DNA of 9,376 bases. It comes from CAZESH01 sp964514665 (lineage in GTDB: Bacteria > Bacillota > Bacilli > Paenibacillales > KCTC-25726). Below are positions 1 through 6,985 of this stretch, one piece after another; the stretch's first letter is position 1, and each line of letters opens with the position of its first letter. Location of the stretch: NCBI GenBank assembly GCA_964514665.1, contig CAZESH010000163.1:1-9376 (forward strand), written 5' to 3'. The position numbers and the translations under genes are program-made. Below the pieces are notes generated by a model. It was not told the origin of the DNA and searched no databases. It saw only the letters and a program-made list of their open reading frames with translations.

Positions 1-424
1 TCCATATGGTTTTAACTATATTTAAAATTATAGTAATTTTATGAATAATCAAATATTTCTATAAATTCGGACAAATAACGATTAAAAAAATCAAATTTCA
101 CAGACAAGAAATGGCAGAATTTTTATTTTTTTTGGACTATACTTTTTGTATGTTTTAATCATTATGGTGATAAAAATAATCATTTTCACCTATCAATGCT
201 GTCATTCGATCGAAAAAAATGATTATAAATTGCAGTGAATGATGCGATGGTTTATACGAAAAACCTTTTTCCGGCAGGGTAAAGCTCTCTACCATTCCTA
301 GTATCGTTACTTATTGAAAGGTACACATTTTCATCTATATGGTTAAATTGTCGGAAAGTCGGCTTTAAATGAGCAAGACAAATGATTTTATACGACCCAA
401 TGAATGAATGGAGGAGGCGTAACA
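1..424. other. AT-rich upstream region without a supported gene
   Basis: No convincing gene is visible on either strand. The first 240 bases are strongly AT-rich and the composition becomes more balanced after about 240, as expected for a promoter and 5' leader ahead of the transporter operon. A reverse-strand open frame at 252-491 has no recognisable protein character or usable ribosome binding site and is not called. I see no convincing sigma-A promoter pair. The best -10-like element is TATAAA at 224-229, which lacks a good -35 partner. Confidence 0.5.
156..225. promoter_or_regulatory. Cluster of operator-like repeats upstream of the transporter operon
   Basis: Three kinds of repeat overlap here. 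The octamer TAATCATT occurs at 156-163 and 177-184, and its exact reverse complement AATGATTA occurs at 218-225. GGTGA at 166-170 pairs with TCACC at 186-190 as the outer arms of an imperfect 25-base palindrome. TTCGATCGAA at 205-214 is a perfect 10-base palindrome. Together they suggest regulator binding sites, possibly for a LacI- or AraC-type protein encoded outside the window. In such AT-rich sequence part of this could be chance, and no regulator gene is visible to support it. Confidence 0.35.
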
Positions 425-559
425 ATGAATTTGAAGCCATTGATCGATGTGCCGAAAATCTCCCTGAGCATGTTATCGACAGACAAGACAAATGGCATGC
501 TGATTTTCAACCGGTCATGTGCGACCATGTTGCCGATTTCGACATTTATTAGGTCATGA
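425..559 (+). CDS. Short leader reading frame of unknown function (44 aa), possibly a gene remnant
   Basis: An ATG at 425 sits 7 bases after GGAGGAGG (410-417), the strongest ribosome binding site in the leader and much better than that of the permease downstream. The frame begins MNLKPLIDVPK, has no membrane segment or motif I recognise, and ends at a TGA at 557-559. The same frame has another stop soon after and is then open from about 578 into the permease start. This could be a leader peptide, or the stub of a deleted gene like those further along the window. I do not recognise a family. The expression signal is good, but the protein itself is unsupported. Confidence 0.25.
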   Translation: MNLKPLIDVPKISLSMLSTDKTNGMLIFNRSCATMLPISTFIRS

Positions 560-696
560 ATTGGCAATGCAAATTAAAACGACCGCGGTACTTTGCAGCT
601 ACAGCGAAGCATTGAGAACATTGGGGGTTACTTTGGCAGCGAACCGTTCTGCCACGGAACACCGAACAATCCTTCTTCAGAAATGGGGATATCAAG

Positions 697-1644
697 ATGG
701 TTCAAACGATTCAGCCGGCCATTAAGCAGCCGGTCCTGCCTGTAAAGCGGAAAAAATTGACGCGCAATGATTGGGTCGGTTTCTTGTTTGTATCTCCGCT
801 CGTATTCGGCATACTGGCCTTTGCCGTCTATCCGATGGTCGCCGCATTGTATTTAAGCTTTCAGCAGACGGAAGGTGCAGGCGCCTTTACCGGAAAATGG
901 GTCGGGCTCAACAATTACAAATATATCATCCATGATCCAATCTTCTGGAAATCCTTGTACAACACTTTTTACATGGGCATTTTATCTGTAACCCTGGGAA
1001 TTGGCGTTTCGTTCATTTTGGCGAGCATGATCAACAGCTTGAAAAGGACCCATTCCAAAAACTTCTTTAAAGGTGTTTATTTTTTACCGAATGTGGTATC
1101 TGCAGTCGCCACCACCCTGCTGTTTTCCTTTTTGTTCTACCCGACAAAGGAGGGACTGTTTAATTTCGTACTGGGTTGGTTCCACATCGGACCTGTCGGC
1201 TGGTTTACCGATCCCCGATTTTCACGGTTCAGCATTGTGCTGATGAGCTTGTGGGGCGCTTTGGGATACAATACGATTATTTTCCTTGCCGGACTGCAGA
1301 GCGTACCTCGCGATTTATATGAAGCCGCGGAGGTGGATGGGGCAGGAAGCATGAAAAAGTGGCTTTATATCACGATTCCCTATCTTCGTCCGATTTTTGT
1401 ATTTATGATCGTCATGGGCACAATCGGAAGCATGAAGCGTTTCACTGACGTCTGGCTGATCGGCGGAACGGCAGGCAATCCCGGCGGATCCTTGCTGAGT
1501 TCGGTGCTGTATATATACAGGAATGCCTTCTTGGCGGGGCAAATGGGACTTGCGACGGCCGCGTCCTATCTTCTCTTCCTGGTCATCCTGATTCTCACCT
1601 TGCTCTTGCTCGGACTGGATAGAAGAAAAGATAGCTTAGATTAA
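697..1644 (+). CDS. ABC sugar transporter permease, MalF/UgpA-like (CUT1 family)
   Basis: This is an integral membrane subunit of a carbohydrate importer of about the usual length (315 aa). Hydrophobic stretches fit six membrane segments, near residues 28-53, 92-112, 127-148, 176-200, 232-248 and 284-307. The cytoplasmic EAA loop that docks on the ATPase is clear at about 209-228: EAAEVDGAG, then the IP of YITIPYLRP. The first gene of the operon, it is followed after 14 bases by its partner permease. The start at 697 fits the usual N-terminus, a charged stretch before the first segment, but its ribosome binding site is only a weak GGGG at 685-688. No ATPase gene is visible. Many Bacillota CUT1 importers share one MsmX-type ATPase encoded elsewhere, and this is inferred here. 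The substrate cannot be read from the permease. Confidence 0.95.
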   Translation: MVQTIQPAIKQPVLPVKRKKLTRNDWVGFLFVSPLVFGILAFAVYPMVAALYLSFQQTEGAGAFTGKWVGLNNYKYIIHDPIFWKSLYNTFYMGILSVTLGIGVSFILASMINSLKRTHSKNFFKGVYFLPNVVSAVATTLLFSFLFYPTKEGLFNFVLGWFHIGPVGWFTDPRFSRFSIVLMSLWGALGYNTIIFLAGLQSVPRDLYEAAEVDGAGSMKKWLYITIPYLRPIFVFMIVMGTIGSMKRFTDVWLIGGTAGNPGGSLLSSVLYIYRNAFLAGQMGLATAASYLLFLVILILTLLLLGLDRRKDSLD

Positions 1645-1658
1645 AAGGAGGAAAGGCC

Positions 1659-2525
1659 ATGCCATCCATCACAATTAAAAGCGGATCGAGGCGGCGCAAT
1701 GAAGCCAAGGCCCAATGGTTGCTCACATTTGCATTGTCTGTATTGTCGCTCGTCATGATCATCCCTTTTATTTGGATGTTAAGCACGAGTTTCGACTGGG
1801 CCGCCAGGCTGCAAATTACTTTTCCGCCGAGATTTTGGCCGGAAGATCCGTCCTTGAAAACCTATGAAGCTGCATTTACCAATGTACCGATGTTAAAGTA
1901 CATATTCAACTCTATTCTTGTAAGCGGAGGCGTCATTTTGGTCAGTGTGCTCTCATCCCTGCTTTCCGGTTACGCGCTGTCTAAAATCCGATTCAAGGGA
2001 GCGAAAATTGTGCTCGTCATGGCATTAAGCACAATGATGATTCCCTTTGAAATGACGATGATTCCGCAGTATCTGCTGTTCAGCAAAATGCATCTGATCG
2101 ATACATACTGGGCTTTTTATTTGCCCGCACTAAACTACGGCTTCGGAACGTTCTTGTCCAAAGCGTTCATTGATCAGCTTCCTTCTAGTTTAAGAGAAGC
2201 CGGAATTATTGACGGTGCAGGCGAGATGACCGTATTTTCGAAAATTTACATTCCGCTCTGTACGCCGATTGTGGCAACCATGGTTATTTTGCTATTCCTT
2301 GGTGTATGGAACGATCTTCTCTGGCCTTTGCTGGCATTGAAGAGTGCGTCAAAGTATACAATTCAGCTGGGACTTGCCATGTTTACCTACAATAACGGGA
2401 TCAACCATTTCCCGTCGATCATCATGGCGGCGACTGCCGTAAGTCTGATTCCCGTAGTGCTCGTATATCTATTTCTGCAGCGCTATATCATCGAGAGCAT
2501 CGCTCTTACCGGTATAAAGCAGTAA
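1659..2525 (+). CDS. ABC sugar transporter permease, MalG/UgpE-like (CUT1 family)
   Basis: This is the second membrane subunit of the importer (288 aa), expected to pair with the permease encoded just upstream. Residues 20-42 form the first membrane segment. The periplasmic-side loop, the motif PFEMTMIPQYLLFSKM (129-144) and the ending RYIIESIALTGIKQ are typical of the MalG/AraQ side of the family. The EAA loop is at 180-199 (EAGIIDGAGE, then P199); the second A of EAA is G, a common variant. AAGGAGG at 1645-1651 lies 7 bases before the ATG and directly after the previous stop, so the two permeases are surely co-transcribed and probably translationally linked. Confidence 0.95.
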   Translation: MPSITIKSGSRRRNEAKAQWLLTFALSVLSLVMIIPFIWMLSTSFDWAARLQITFPPRFWPEDPSLKTYEAAFTNVPMLKYIFNSILVSGGVILVSVLSSLLSGYALSKIRFKGAKIVLVMALSTMMIPFEMTMIPQYLLFSKMHLIDTYWAFYLPALNYGFGTFLSKAFIDQLPSSLREAGIIDGAGEMTVFSKIYIPLCTPIVATMVILLFLGVWNDLLWPLLALKSASKYTIQLGLAMFTYNNGINHFPSIIMAATAVSLIPVVLVYLFLQRYIIESIALTGIKQ

Positions 2526-2535
2526 GAGGGATGAA

Positions 2536-2581
2536 ACGTGCTTTTAAGGAGGGGGTAGTCAACATTTAAAAGGTCTCACGT
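2536..2581 (+). promoter_or_regulatory. Intercistronic hairpin with a ribosome-binding-site-like loop
   Basis: The left arm (ACGTG at 2536-2540 plus CTTTTAA at 2541-2547) pairs with TTAAAAG (2566-2572) and, after a 4-base bulge, CACGT (2577-2581). The 18-base loop holds GGAGGGGG, an orphan ribosome-binding-site-like sequence with no gene in front of it: the short frame from ATG 2531 closes at 2569. The hairpin sits in the 104-base gap between the second permease and the binding protein, where importers often carry processing or stabilising structures that raise binding-protein output. That role is inferred. Confidence 0.4.
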
Positions 2582-2629
2582 GTCCTGAAAAGCTTTATCC
2601 ACTTTAAGATTCTGAAAGGGGTTTACAAA

Positions 2630-4033
2630 ATGAAAAGGATTGTTCTGCTTTTCTTGTCGATCGTATTAGTGTTTTCGATTGCAGCGTGTTCATCAGGCGG
2701 AGGAGGGGGGAATGCAAAGGGATCCGATTCAAGCAGCCCGGATAGCTCGAAACCGCAAACCAATTCCGACATGAAAGCCACTGTCAAGGTTGCATTGGCC
2801 GGGTGGCAGTTGGAAAACGGTATCGATCCGCAAACCGGCGCCAAGAGCATCGGCTTGAACGAATTTTTGAAAAACACTTTTGAAAAGCAATATCCCAACA
2901 TCAAATTAGAAATTTATCAGATCCCCTGGGAGAACGCAAAGGCTAAACAGTATGCAATGCTGCTTTCCAAGGATGTCGATGTCATGTATACAGGCGGCGC
3001 TTACGCGGCTCAATGGTACCAAGAGGGCTTGCTCCGCAATATCGATGATTTGATTAAGATGGATACAAACTTTGATTCAAGCATTTATCTCGACGGTGTC
3101 TGGAATAATTCCTACAGCACGAAATCGCTGGATAAACAGCATCAATTCGGTATTCCGGCCGTTCTTGGAAGAAGAATGACAATTTATGACAAAAAACTAT
3201 TTGAAGACTGGGGTATCGAACCGCTCTCCGAAAAAGCGACACCGCAGGAGATCTTGGACAAAGCGAAGAAGATGTTCGGTAAAAACCCCAAAACAGGCGA
3301 GCAGAATTACGGGTTCTACTGGAGCGGAAACTCGATTAACGGTTCAACGTTTGTCGCTTTGACGCTGGCTTTCGGCGCCAAAGGGGCTGAAGGCAGTCTG
3401 AGCGATATGAAGAATATCAAGTGGGAACTGAATTCTCCAGAGATGGTCCAGGTTCTGGAATGGTTGAAACAAGCGGCACCGCTCGCGCCTCCGGGATTTG
3501 TCAATGCTCAGGGCGGGGAAAACTTCGGACTGGAAAAGAACAATATCGCCATTGGTCTTGACCAAAGCGGCGGCGCCACGATGAGTGATTTCCGTGTAAA
3601 TAAAAACAAGGATCTGCTGGACAGATTCGTGCCGGCCATGGATATGGGACCAAAAGGTGAAGCATGGGTTGCCGTCGATCCGATCATCATGGCCAAAGAC
3701 ACCAAGAATGTGAAGGCATCATGGGAAGTTATGAAATTCCTGGCCGGATACGAAACGCAAAAGCACAATTATCAATATTTTGCTTTTACTCCGACGCTGA
3801 AAAATCCGGACTTTATTCTACCTGAAGACAAGTATGTGAAAGAAGCTTTGAAAATTGCCGACGTCTCTCACTCCGAATTAATGGATGAAGCCAATCCGTT
3901 CTTTCTGAGCGATATCAGTCCCGCAATTAACGGTTTCATCAGTCAAGCGGCGCAGGGGAATGCACCCGACATTCAGACTTTCCTTGACGATCTTCAAAAC
4001 AGGGCTGAAAATTGGTCGAAAAACTTGAAGTAA
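2630..4033 (+). CDS. Extracellular sugar-binding lipoprotein of the ABC importer
   Basis: This is the solute-binding protein (467 aa) that captures the sugar outside the membrane and delivers it to the two permeases. The N-terminus is a lipoprotein signal: MKR, a hydrophobic core, then the lipobox IAAC with the lipidated cysteine at residue 20. A Ser/Gly/Asn-rich linker of about 28 residues follows, which tethers the domain to the membrane. The mature part shows features of family 1 sugar-binding proteins: FEKQYPNIKLEIYQIPW, a segment ending DVMYTGGAYAAQWYQEGLL, and a late WEVMKFLAGYETQKH region. The start is supported by AAAGGGG at 2615-2621, 8 bases before the ATG. The length is slightly above the usual 420-450 aa. 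A strong hairpin follows the stop. The ligand cannot be named, and the neighbouring dehydrogenases suggest a glycoside or oligosaccharide. Confidence 0.95.
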   Translation: MKRIVLLFLSIVLVFSIAACSSGGGGGNAKGSDSSSPDSSKPQTNSDMKATVKVALAGWQLENGIDPQTGAKSIGLNEFLKNTFEKQYPNIKLEIYQIPWENAKAKQYAMLLSKDVDVMYTGGAYAAQWYQEGLLRNIDDLIKMDTNFDSSIYLDGVWNNSYSTKSLDKQHQFGIPAVLGRRMTIYDKKLFEDWGIEPLSEKATPQEILDKAKKMFGKNPKTGEQNYGFYWSGNSINGSTFVALTLAFGAKGAEGSLSDMKNIKWELNSPEMVQVLEWLKQAAPLAPPGFVNAQGGENFGLEKNNIAIGLDQSGGATMSDFRVNKNKDLLDRFVPAMDMGPKGEAWVAVDPIIMAKDTKNVKASWEVMKFLAGYETQKHNYQYFAFTPTLKNPDFILPEDKYVKEALKIADVSHSELMDEANPFFLSDISPAINGFISQAAQGNAPDIQTFLDDLQNRAENWSKNLK

Positions 4034-4042
4034 CGGTCAGCG

Positions 4043-4067
4043 GAGGCGGGGCGCTCTTCCCCGCCTC
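4043..4067 (+). terminator. GC-rich hairpin after the binding-protein gene, probably a leaky terminator
   Basis: GAGGCGGGG (4043-4051) and CCCCGCCTC (4059-4067) form a perfect 9-bp stem around a 7-base loop, starting 9 bases after the stop codon. Only a weak pyrimidine run (TTC) follows, so full rho-independent termination is doubtful. It may partly terminate transcription or protect the 3' end of the transporter message, giving less of the catabolic genes than of the binding protein. Confidence 0.7.
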
Positions 4068-4075
4068 TTCACTAC

Positions 4076-4111
4076 CATATAGGGTTCATTATTGACGGAA
4101 CAGTGAAGTAA
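4076..4111 (+). pseudogene. Stub of gene C: last 11 codons and stop
   Basis: In frame, this encodes HIGFIIDGTVK and a TAA, identical in protein to the last 11 residues of gene C (6986-7816), with one silent base change. The match continues through the spacer into the first bases of gene A. Upstream it stops abruptly, 8 bases after the hairpin at 4043-4067. It has no start and no product, and reads as the end of a second copy of C whose body was deleted. It shows that C once stood directly before A. Confidence 0.85.
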
Positions 4112-4135
4112 TAAAGGAGGGTTTGGGCATGAAAG
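4076..4135 (+). repeat. C-end/A-start repeat, left copy (matches 7781-7839)
   Basis: The segment covers the end of C, the spacer with the ribosome binding site of A, and the first codons of A. Aligned by eye to 7781-7839, it has about five mismatches and one single-base gap over 60 bases. It is one of three repeat pairs that record a rearrangement of this gene cluster. Confidence 0.85.
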
Positions 4136-4992
4136 TCGGTTTGAGTACGTATAGTTTGAGACAGATGATCCAATCGGGGGAATGGGATGTGCTCCAGATG
4201 ATCGATTGGATCGCCGAAAATGGTGGAGAGCATGTGGAAATTTCCCCGCACGGCTACAATTTGGAGGGAAATCACGAGCTGGCGGGCAAGATCGTTGAAA
4301 AAGCCCGTCAGGCAAGGATCGACATATCCAATTACTGCATATCGTCCAATTTTATTAAACCGGATCAAGAAGCTTATGAAAACGAAATTGCGCGAGTGAA
4401 AAAACATGTCGATATCGCGAAGATCCTGGGCGTTAAGACGATGCGGCACGACGTCGCTTTCAGGCCCAAAGAGGAAGCAACGATTGCCCAGTTTGAAGCG
4501 GATTTGGATGCATTGGTTCAGGCCTGCCGCAATGTGGCCGATCATGCGGCGCAGTTTGGGATTACGACAAGCTTGGAAAATCACGGTTTTTACGTACAAT
4601 CCAGCGACAGGGTGCAGCGGCTGATCCATGCGGTTGACCGCCCTAATTTCAAAACGGCGATGGATATCGGCAACTTCATGTGTGTCGATGAGGATTCGGT
4701 TTCTGCGGTGAAAAAGAATCTTCCGTACGCCTGCATGGTTCATCTGAAGGATTTCTATCTGCGTCCTTCTTACAGGAATCCGGGAGAAGGTTGGTTCCAG
4801 ACGCTGAGCGGCAATTATTTGCGTGGAGCCATTGTCGGACAGGGAGATATCGATATTCCCGAAGTGATTCGTATCTTGAAGAATTCGGGATATGACGGAT
4901 ACCTATCCATTGAGTTTGAAGGTATGGAAGAATGCAGAAAAGGTTCCAGCATCGGCATGGAAAACGTCAAACGCTTATGGGCGGAAGCTTAA
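4129..4992 (+). CDS. TIM-barrel sugar isomerase/epimerase-like protein (gene A); possible C-glycoside deglycosidase alpha-type
   Basis: This 287-aa protein belongs to the AP-endonuclease-2/xylose-isomerase-like TIM-barrel superfamily, whose members bind a divalent metal and act on ketoses or keto-glycosides. The four expected metal ligands are visible: E150 in SLENHG, D179 in MDIGNF, H205 in VHLKDF and E262 in SIEFEG. The loop GNYLRGAIVGQGD (228-240) and the ending IEFEGMEECRKGSSIG resemble, from memory, proteins near the alpha subunits of C-glycoside deglycosidases (DgpC/CarB/DfgA type). This is tentative, because an inosose dehydratase-like or other keto-sugar role is equally possible. The ATG at 4129 was chosen because GGAGGG (4116-4121) lies 7 bases before it; a TTG two codons upstream is unlikely. 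A second, gutted copy of A lies at 7833-7882. Confidence 0.85.
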   Translation: MKVGLSTYSLRQMIQSGEWDVLQMIDWIAENGGEHVEISPHGYNLEGNHELAGKIVEKARQARIDISNYCISSNFIKPDQEAYENEIARVKKHVDIAKILGVKTMRHDVAFRPKEEATIAQFEADLDALVQACRNVADHAAQFGITTSLENHGFYVQSSDRVQRLIHAVDRPNFKTAMDIGNFMCVDEDSVSAVKKNLPYACMVHLKDFYLRPSYRNPGEGWFQTLSGNYLRGAIVGQGDIDIPEVIRILKNSGYDGYLSIEFEGMEECRKGSSIGMENVKRLWAEA

Positions 4993-5001
4993 ACAAACCT
5001 C

Positions 5002-5088
5002 ATCCTTCCCGGGATGGTAATTTATGCTGACCTGCCGGATTTGGAAAATAGGCGGTTGGACATACAAATGGAGGGAACGGTCCGATGA
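5002..5088 (+). pseudogene. Stub of lost gene X: last 28 codons, overlapping the start of gene B
   Basis: Between A and B an open frame encodes ILPGMVIYADLPDLEN then RRLDIQMEGTVR and a TGA. It has no start of its own that would give a sensible protein and begins abruptly 9 bases after the stop of A. The same protein end, with five residue differences, occurs at 8978-9064. In both places the stop overlaps the B-type start as ATGA, a typical coupled gene junction. This is best read as the 3' end of a gene, here called X, whose body was deleted. I do not recognise its family. Confidence 0.75.
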
Positions 5089-5106
5089 AATTTGGTGTTT
5101 GCACAA
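5002..5106 (+). repeat. X-end/B-start repeat, left copy (matches 8978-9082)
   Basis: The 105-base segment aligns without gaps to 8978-9082, with 14 mismatches (91 of 105 identical, counted by eye). It spans the end of lost gene X and the first seven codons of B. Eight of the 13 changed codons are silent, so the copies appear to have diverged while both still coded for protein. Confidence 0.85.
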
Positions 5107-5849
5107 ATATCGATCAGGTTGGTTATGTTCATGAAGCGGGGTTTGACTTTATTGAATGCACCGTTGTTTCGCTGCAAGCTGAAAAAACGGACAGCGAAGT
5201 TCGGGATATAGTGGAAACCTGCCGGAATAGTCCGATTCCTGTGGAGGCATTCAATATTTTGCTGCCCCGTGAGTTGAAGATCGTAGGGGAACAAGTAGAT
5301 GAGGACAGGGTCAAACGCTATTTGGAAAAAGCTTTGGAAAGAGTGAAATATGTCGGCGGCGAAACGGTCGTTTTCGGAAGCGGGGGTTCAAGAACCCTGC
5401 CTGAAGGTTTCTCGCGCGAGCAGGGAGAAGAGCAGATCTTAACGTTTTTGGACACGATCGCCGACTATGCCGATCCGCTTGGGATCATAATTGTGATCGA
5501 GCCTTTGAACAGAACGGAATCGAATATTATTAACAGCGTTCCGGAAGCCGTAGACTTCGCCCGCAAGGTGAACCGCAATAGCATTCGAGCATTAGCGGAT
5601 TTCTACCATATGTATAAGGAAAACGAACCGCTTGAAAATATCGTCTCGTACAAGGAATGGATCGGTCATATTCATGTATCCGACAGCCGGCATGCTCCTG
5701 GAATGGGTGATTATCCTTATGACACGTTCGTTGATTGCGTAAAGCGAGCAGGCTACGACGGCCGAATATCGATCGAATGCTTGTGGGACAATTTCGCCAA
5801 GGAAACGGTTAATTCCAGAGCCTATCTGCACCGGATTTTTAATATCTGA
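5085..5849 (+). CDS. TIM-barrel sugar phosphate isomerase/epimerase family protein (gene B)
   Basis: This 254-aa cytoplasmic protein of the xylose-isomerase-like TIM-barrel superfamily is a little shorter than genes A and C. Its metal-site residues are E139 in VIEPLNRTESN, D172 in LADFYHM, H197 in HIHVSDS and E231 in SIECLWDNF. The EPLNR motif and the HVSDS motif place it nearer the hydroxypyruvate isomerase/IolI-like and keto-sugar epimerase branches than to A. The reaction is probably isomerisation or epimerisation of a keto sugar made by the neighbouring dehydrogenases, which is inferred. The start has GGAGGG at 5070-5075 and overlaps the stop of the X stub as ATGA, so B was once translationally coupled to X. 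Ox1 follows with a start 35 bases after the stop of B. Confidence 0.88.
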   Translation: MKFGVCTNIDQVGYVHEAGFDFIECTVVSLQAEKTDSEVRDIVETCRNSPIPVEAFNILLPRELKIVGEQVDEDRVKRYLEKALERVKYVGGETVVFGSGGSRTLPEGFSREQGEEQILTFLDTIADYADPLGIIIVIEPLNRTESNIINSVPEAVDFARKVNRNSIRALADFYHMYKENEPLENIVSYKEWIGHIHVSDSRHAPGMGDYPYDTFVDCVKRAGYDGRISIECLWDNFAKETVNSRAYLHRIFNI

Positions 5850-5884
5850 AGATAATGAAAGGTAACGAAAGGGGATCTCTTTAT

Positions 5885-6889
5885 ATGGCAAACAGCAAAA
5901 AGACACGATTCGCCATTGTGGGCTGCGGCGTCATATCCAGCGTTCATGTGGACGGCATGATGAATACGGATGAAGCGGAATTAGCCGCTGTCTGCGATAT
6001 TGTGGAATCCTCCATGAGCGGATACGTGGAGAAATACGGAGTGGACGCTTATACCGATTATTCGGAAATGCTCCGCAGAGATGATATTGACGTAATCTGC
6101 ATCTGCACACCAAGCGGTATACATCCCGAGCAAGTGATTATGGCAGCCGAAGCCGGAAAGCATGTCATCTGTGAGAAACCGATCGCCATTCGGTTGGAGG
6201 ATGCCGATCGGATGATACAGGCGTGCGAAGATAAGGGTGTTTTGATGGCAGCTGTCTTTCCTTGGCGGATGTCTCCGGTTATGCAGTTTGTTAAGCAGTT
6301 TATTGCAGACGGCAATTTGGGCAAGTTGAGCCTATGTTCCGCCCACATCCGTCCGTACCGCGATCAAAAATATTATGACAGTGCAGGCTGGAGAGGAACT
6401 TGGGCGATGGACGGCGGCGGCGTACTGATGAATCAGGGGATTCATACCGTCGATTTGCTTCAGTGGATTGCGGGTCCCGTCGCTTCTTTGTATGGGAAAG
6501 CCGATCATATTTTGCGGAATATTGAAGTCGAAGATACTGCCGTAAGCGTATTAACCTTCCGGAACGGAGCCATGGGGGTGATAGAAGCCTCGACAACGGC
6601 TTATAATACGCCGGATTTGCTTGTGTTTCATGGAGAAAAGGGGACGATCATGATCAGCAACGGTGAGATTGTAAACCTGAAGCTGATCGACAGGGATATG
6701 GAAATACCGCTTTTCCCTCCTTTTCATGTTATTCCCGGAGGACATCGGATGCAAATCAAAGATATGGCCTTAGCAGTCCAGGAAGGACGGCAGCCCGTTG
6801 TTCCGGGTGTTGATGGCAGGCATTCGCTTGAAATCATACTGGGTACTTATAAGTCGAATAACAACAATCAGGAAGTATTTTTTAAATAA
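5885..6889 (+). CDS. Gfo/Idh/MocA-family NAD(P)-dependent dehydrogenase (Ox1)
   Basis: This 334-aa oxidoreductase would oxidise or reduce a hydroxyl of a sugar, glycoside or inositol. The N-terminal Rossmann fold shows FAIVGCGVISS (residues 9-19) and a CDIV stretch after the second strand. The catalytic EKP lysine is K98 in VICEKPIAI. The C-terminal domain has the active-site histidine and aspartate pattern GGGVLMNQGIHTVDLL, with H187 and D190. The ATG at 5885 was chosen because AAAGGGG (5868-5874) lies 10 bases upstream; an in-frame ATG at 5855 has no ribosome binding site. The last residues, KSNNNNQEVFFK, coincide with a sharp switch to AT-rich sequence that continues into the next gap. Ox1 and Ox2 share only family-level similarity and are not a recent duplication. 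Confidence 0.92.
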   Translation: MANSKKTRFAIVGCGVISSVHVDGMMNTDEAELAAVCDIVESSMSGYVEKYGVDAYTDYSEMLRRDDIDVICICTPSGIHPEQVIMAAEAGKHVICEKPIAIRLEDADRMIQACEDKGVLMAAVFPWRMSPVMQFVKQFIADGNLGKLSLCSAHIRPYRDQKYYDSAGWRGTWAMDGGGVLMNQGIHTVDLLQWIAGPVASLYGKADHILRNIEVEDTAVSVLTFRNGAMGVIEASTTAYNTPDLLVFHGEKGTIMISNGEIVNLKLIDRDMEIPLFPPFHVIPGGHRMQIKDMALAVQEGRQPVVPGVDGRHSLEIILGTYKSNNNNQEVFFK

Positions 6890-6985
6890 AAAGTTAGGTT
6901 AATTATAGCAAAATTGTTGTTTTCAGGATATTATTAATATCATAGAAATTAATAGATTTCATTTGTAAAAGAAAGGAAGAGACCT
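6890..6985 (+). promoter_or_regulatory. AT-rich gap with a perfect palindrome, possible internal promoter
   Basis: This 96-base gap is much richer in A and T than the genes beside it. GATATTA (6927-6933), one T, then TAATATC (6935-6941) form a perfect 15-base inverted repeat. TTGTTG (6914-6919) and TATCAT (6938-6943), 18 bases apart, could be a weak promoter overlapping that palindrome. C and Ox2 may therefore form a separately controlled unit. No terminator-like hairpin with a T run is visible before it. Confidence 0.3.

Noticed and set aside
519..725. Forward 68-codon frame overlapping the permease start
   Set aside because: No family resemblance and no ribosome binding site for its starts, and it runs into the permease in another frame. 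It is kept only as part of the uncertain leader region.
4123..4131. TTG start for gene A two codons before the ATG
   Set aside because: The ATG at 4129 has ideal spacing to GGAGGG. The repeat copy at 7781-7839 also places the start at the matching position (GTG).
4072..4743. Long reverse-strand open frame opposite gene A
   Set aside because: It mirrors the codon pattern of A on the other strand, has no ribosome binding site and no recognisable domain, and A has clear family motifs.
5001..5016. CATCC/GGATG small hairpin between A and B as a terminator
   Set aside because: The stem is only 5 bp with no T run, and the bases are part of the coding tail of X that is repeated elsewhere.
5855..5887. 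Upstream ATG for Ox1
   Set aside because: It has no ribosome binding site, while the ATG at 5885 has AAAGGGG 10 bases upstream and gives the usual short N-terminus before the Rossmann strand.
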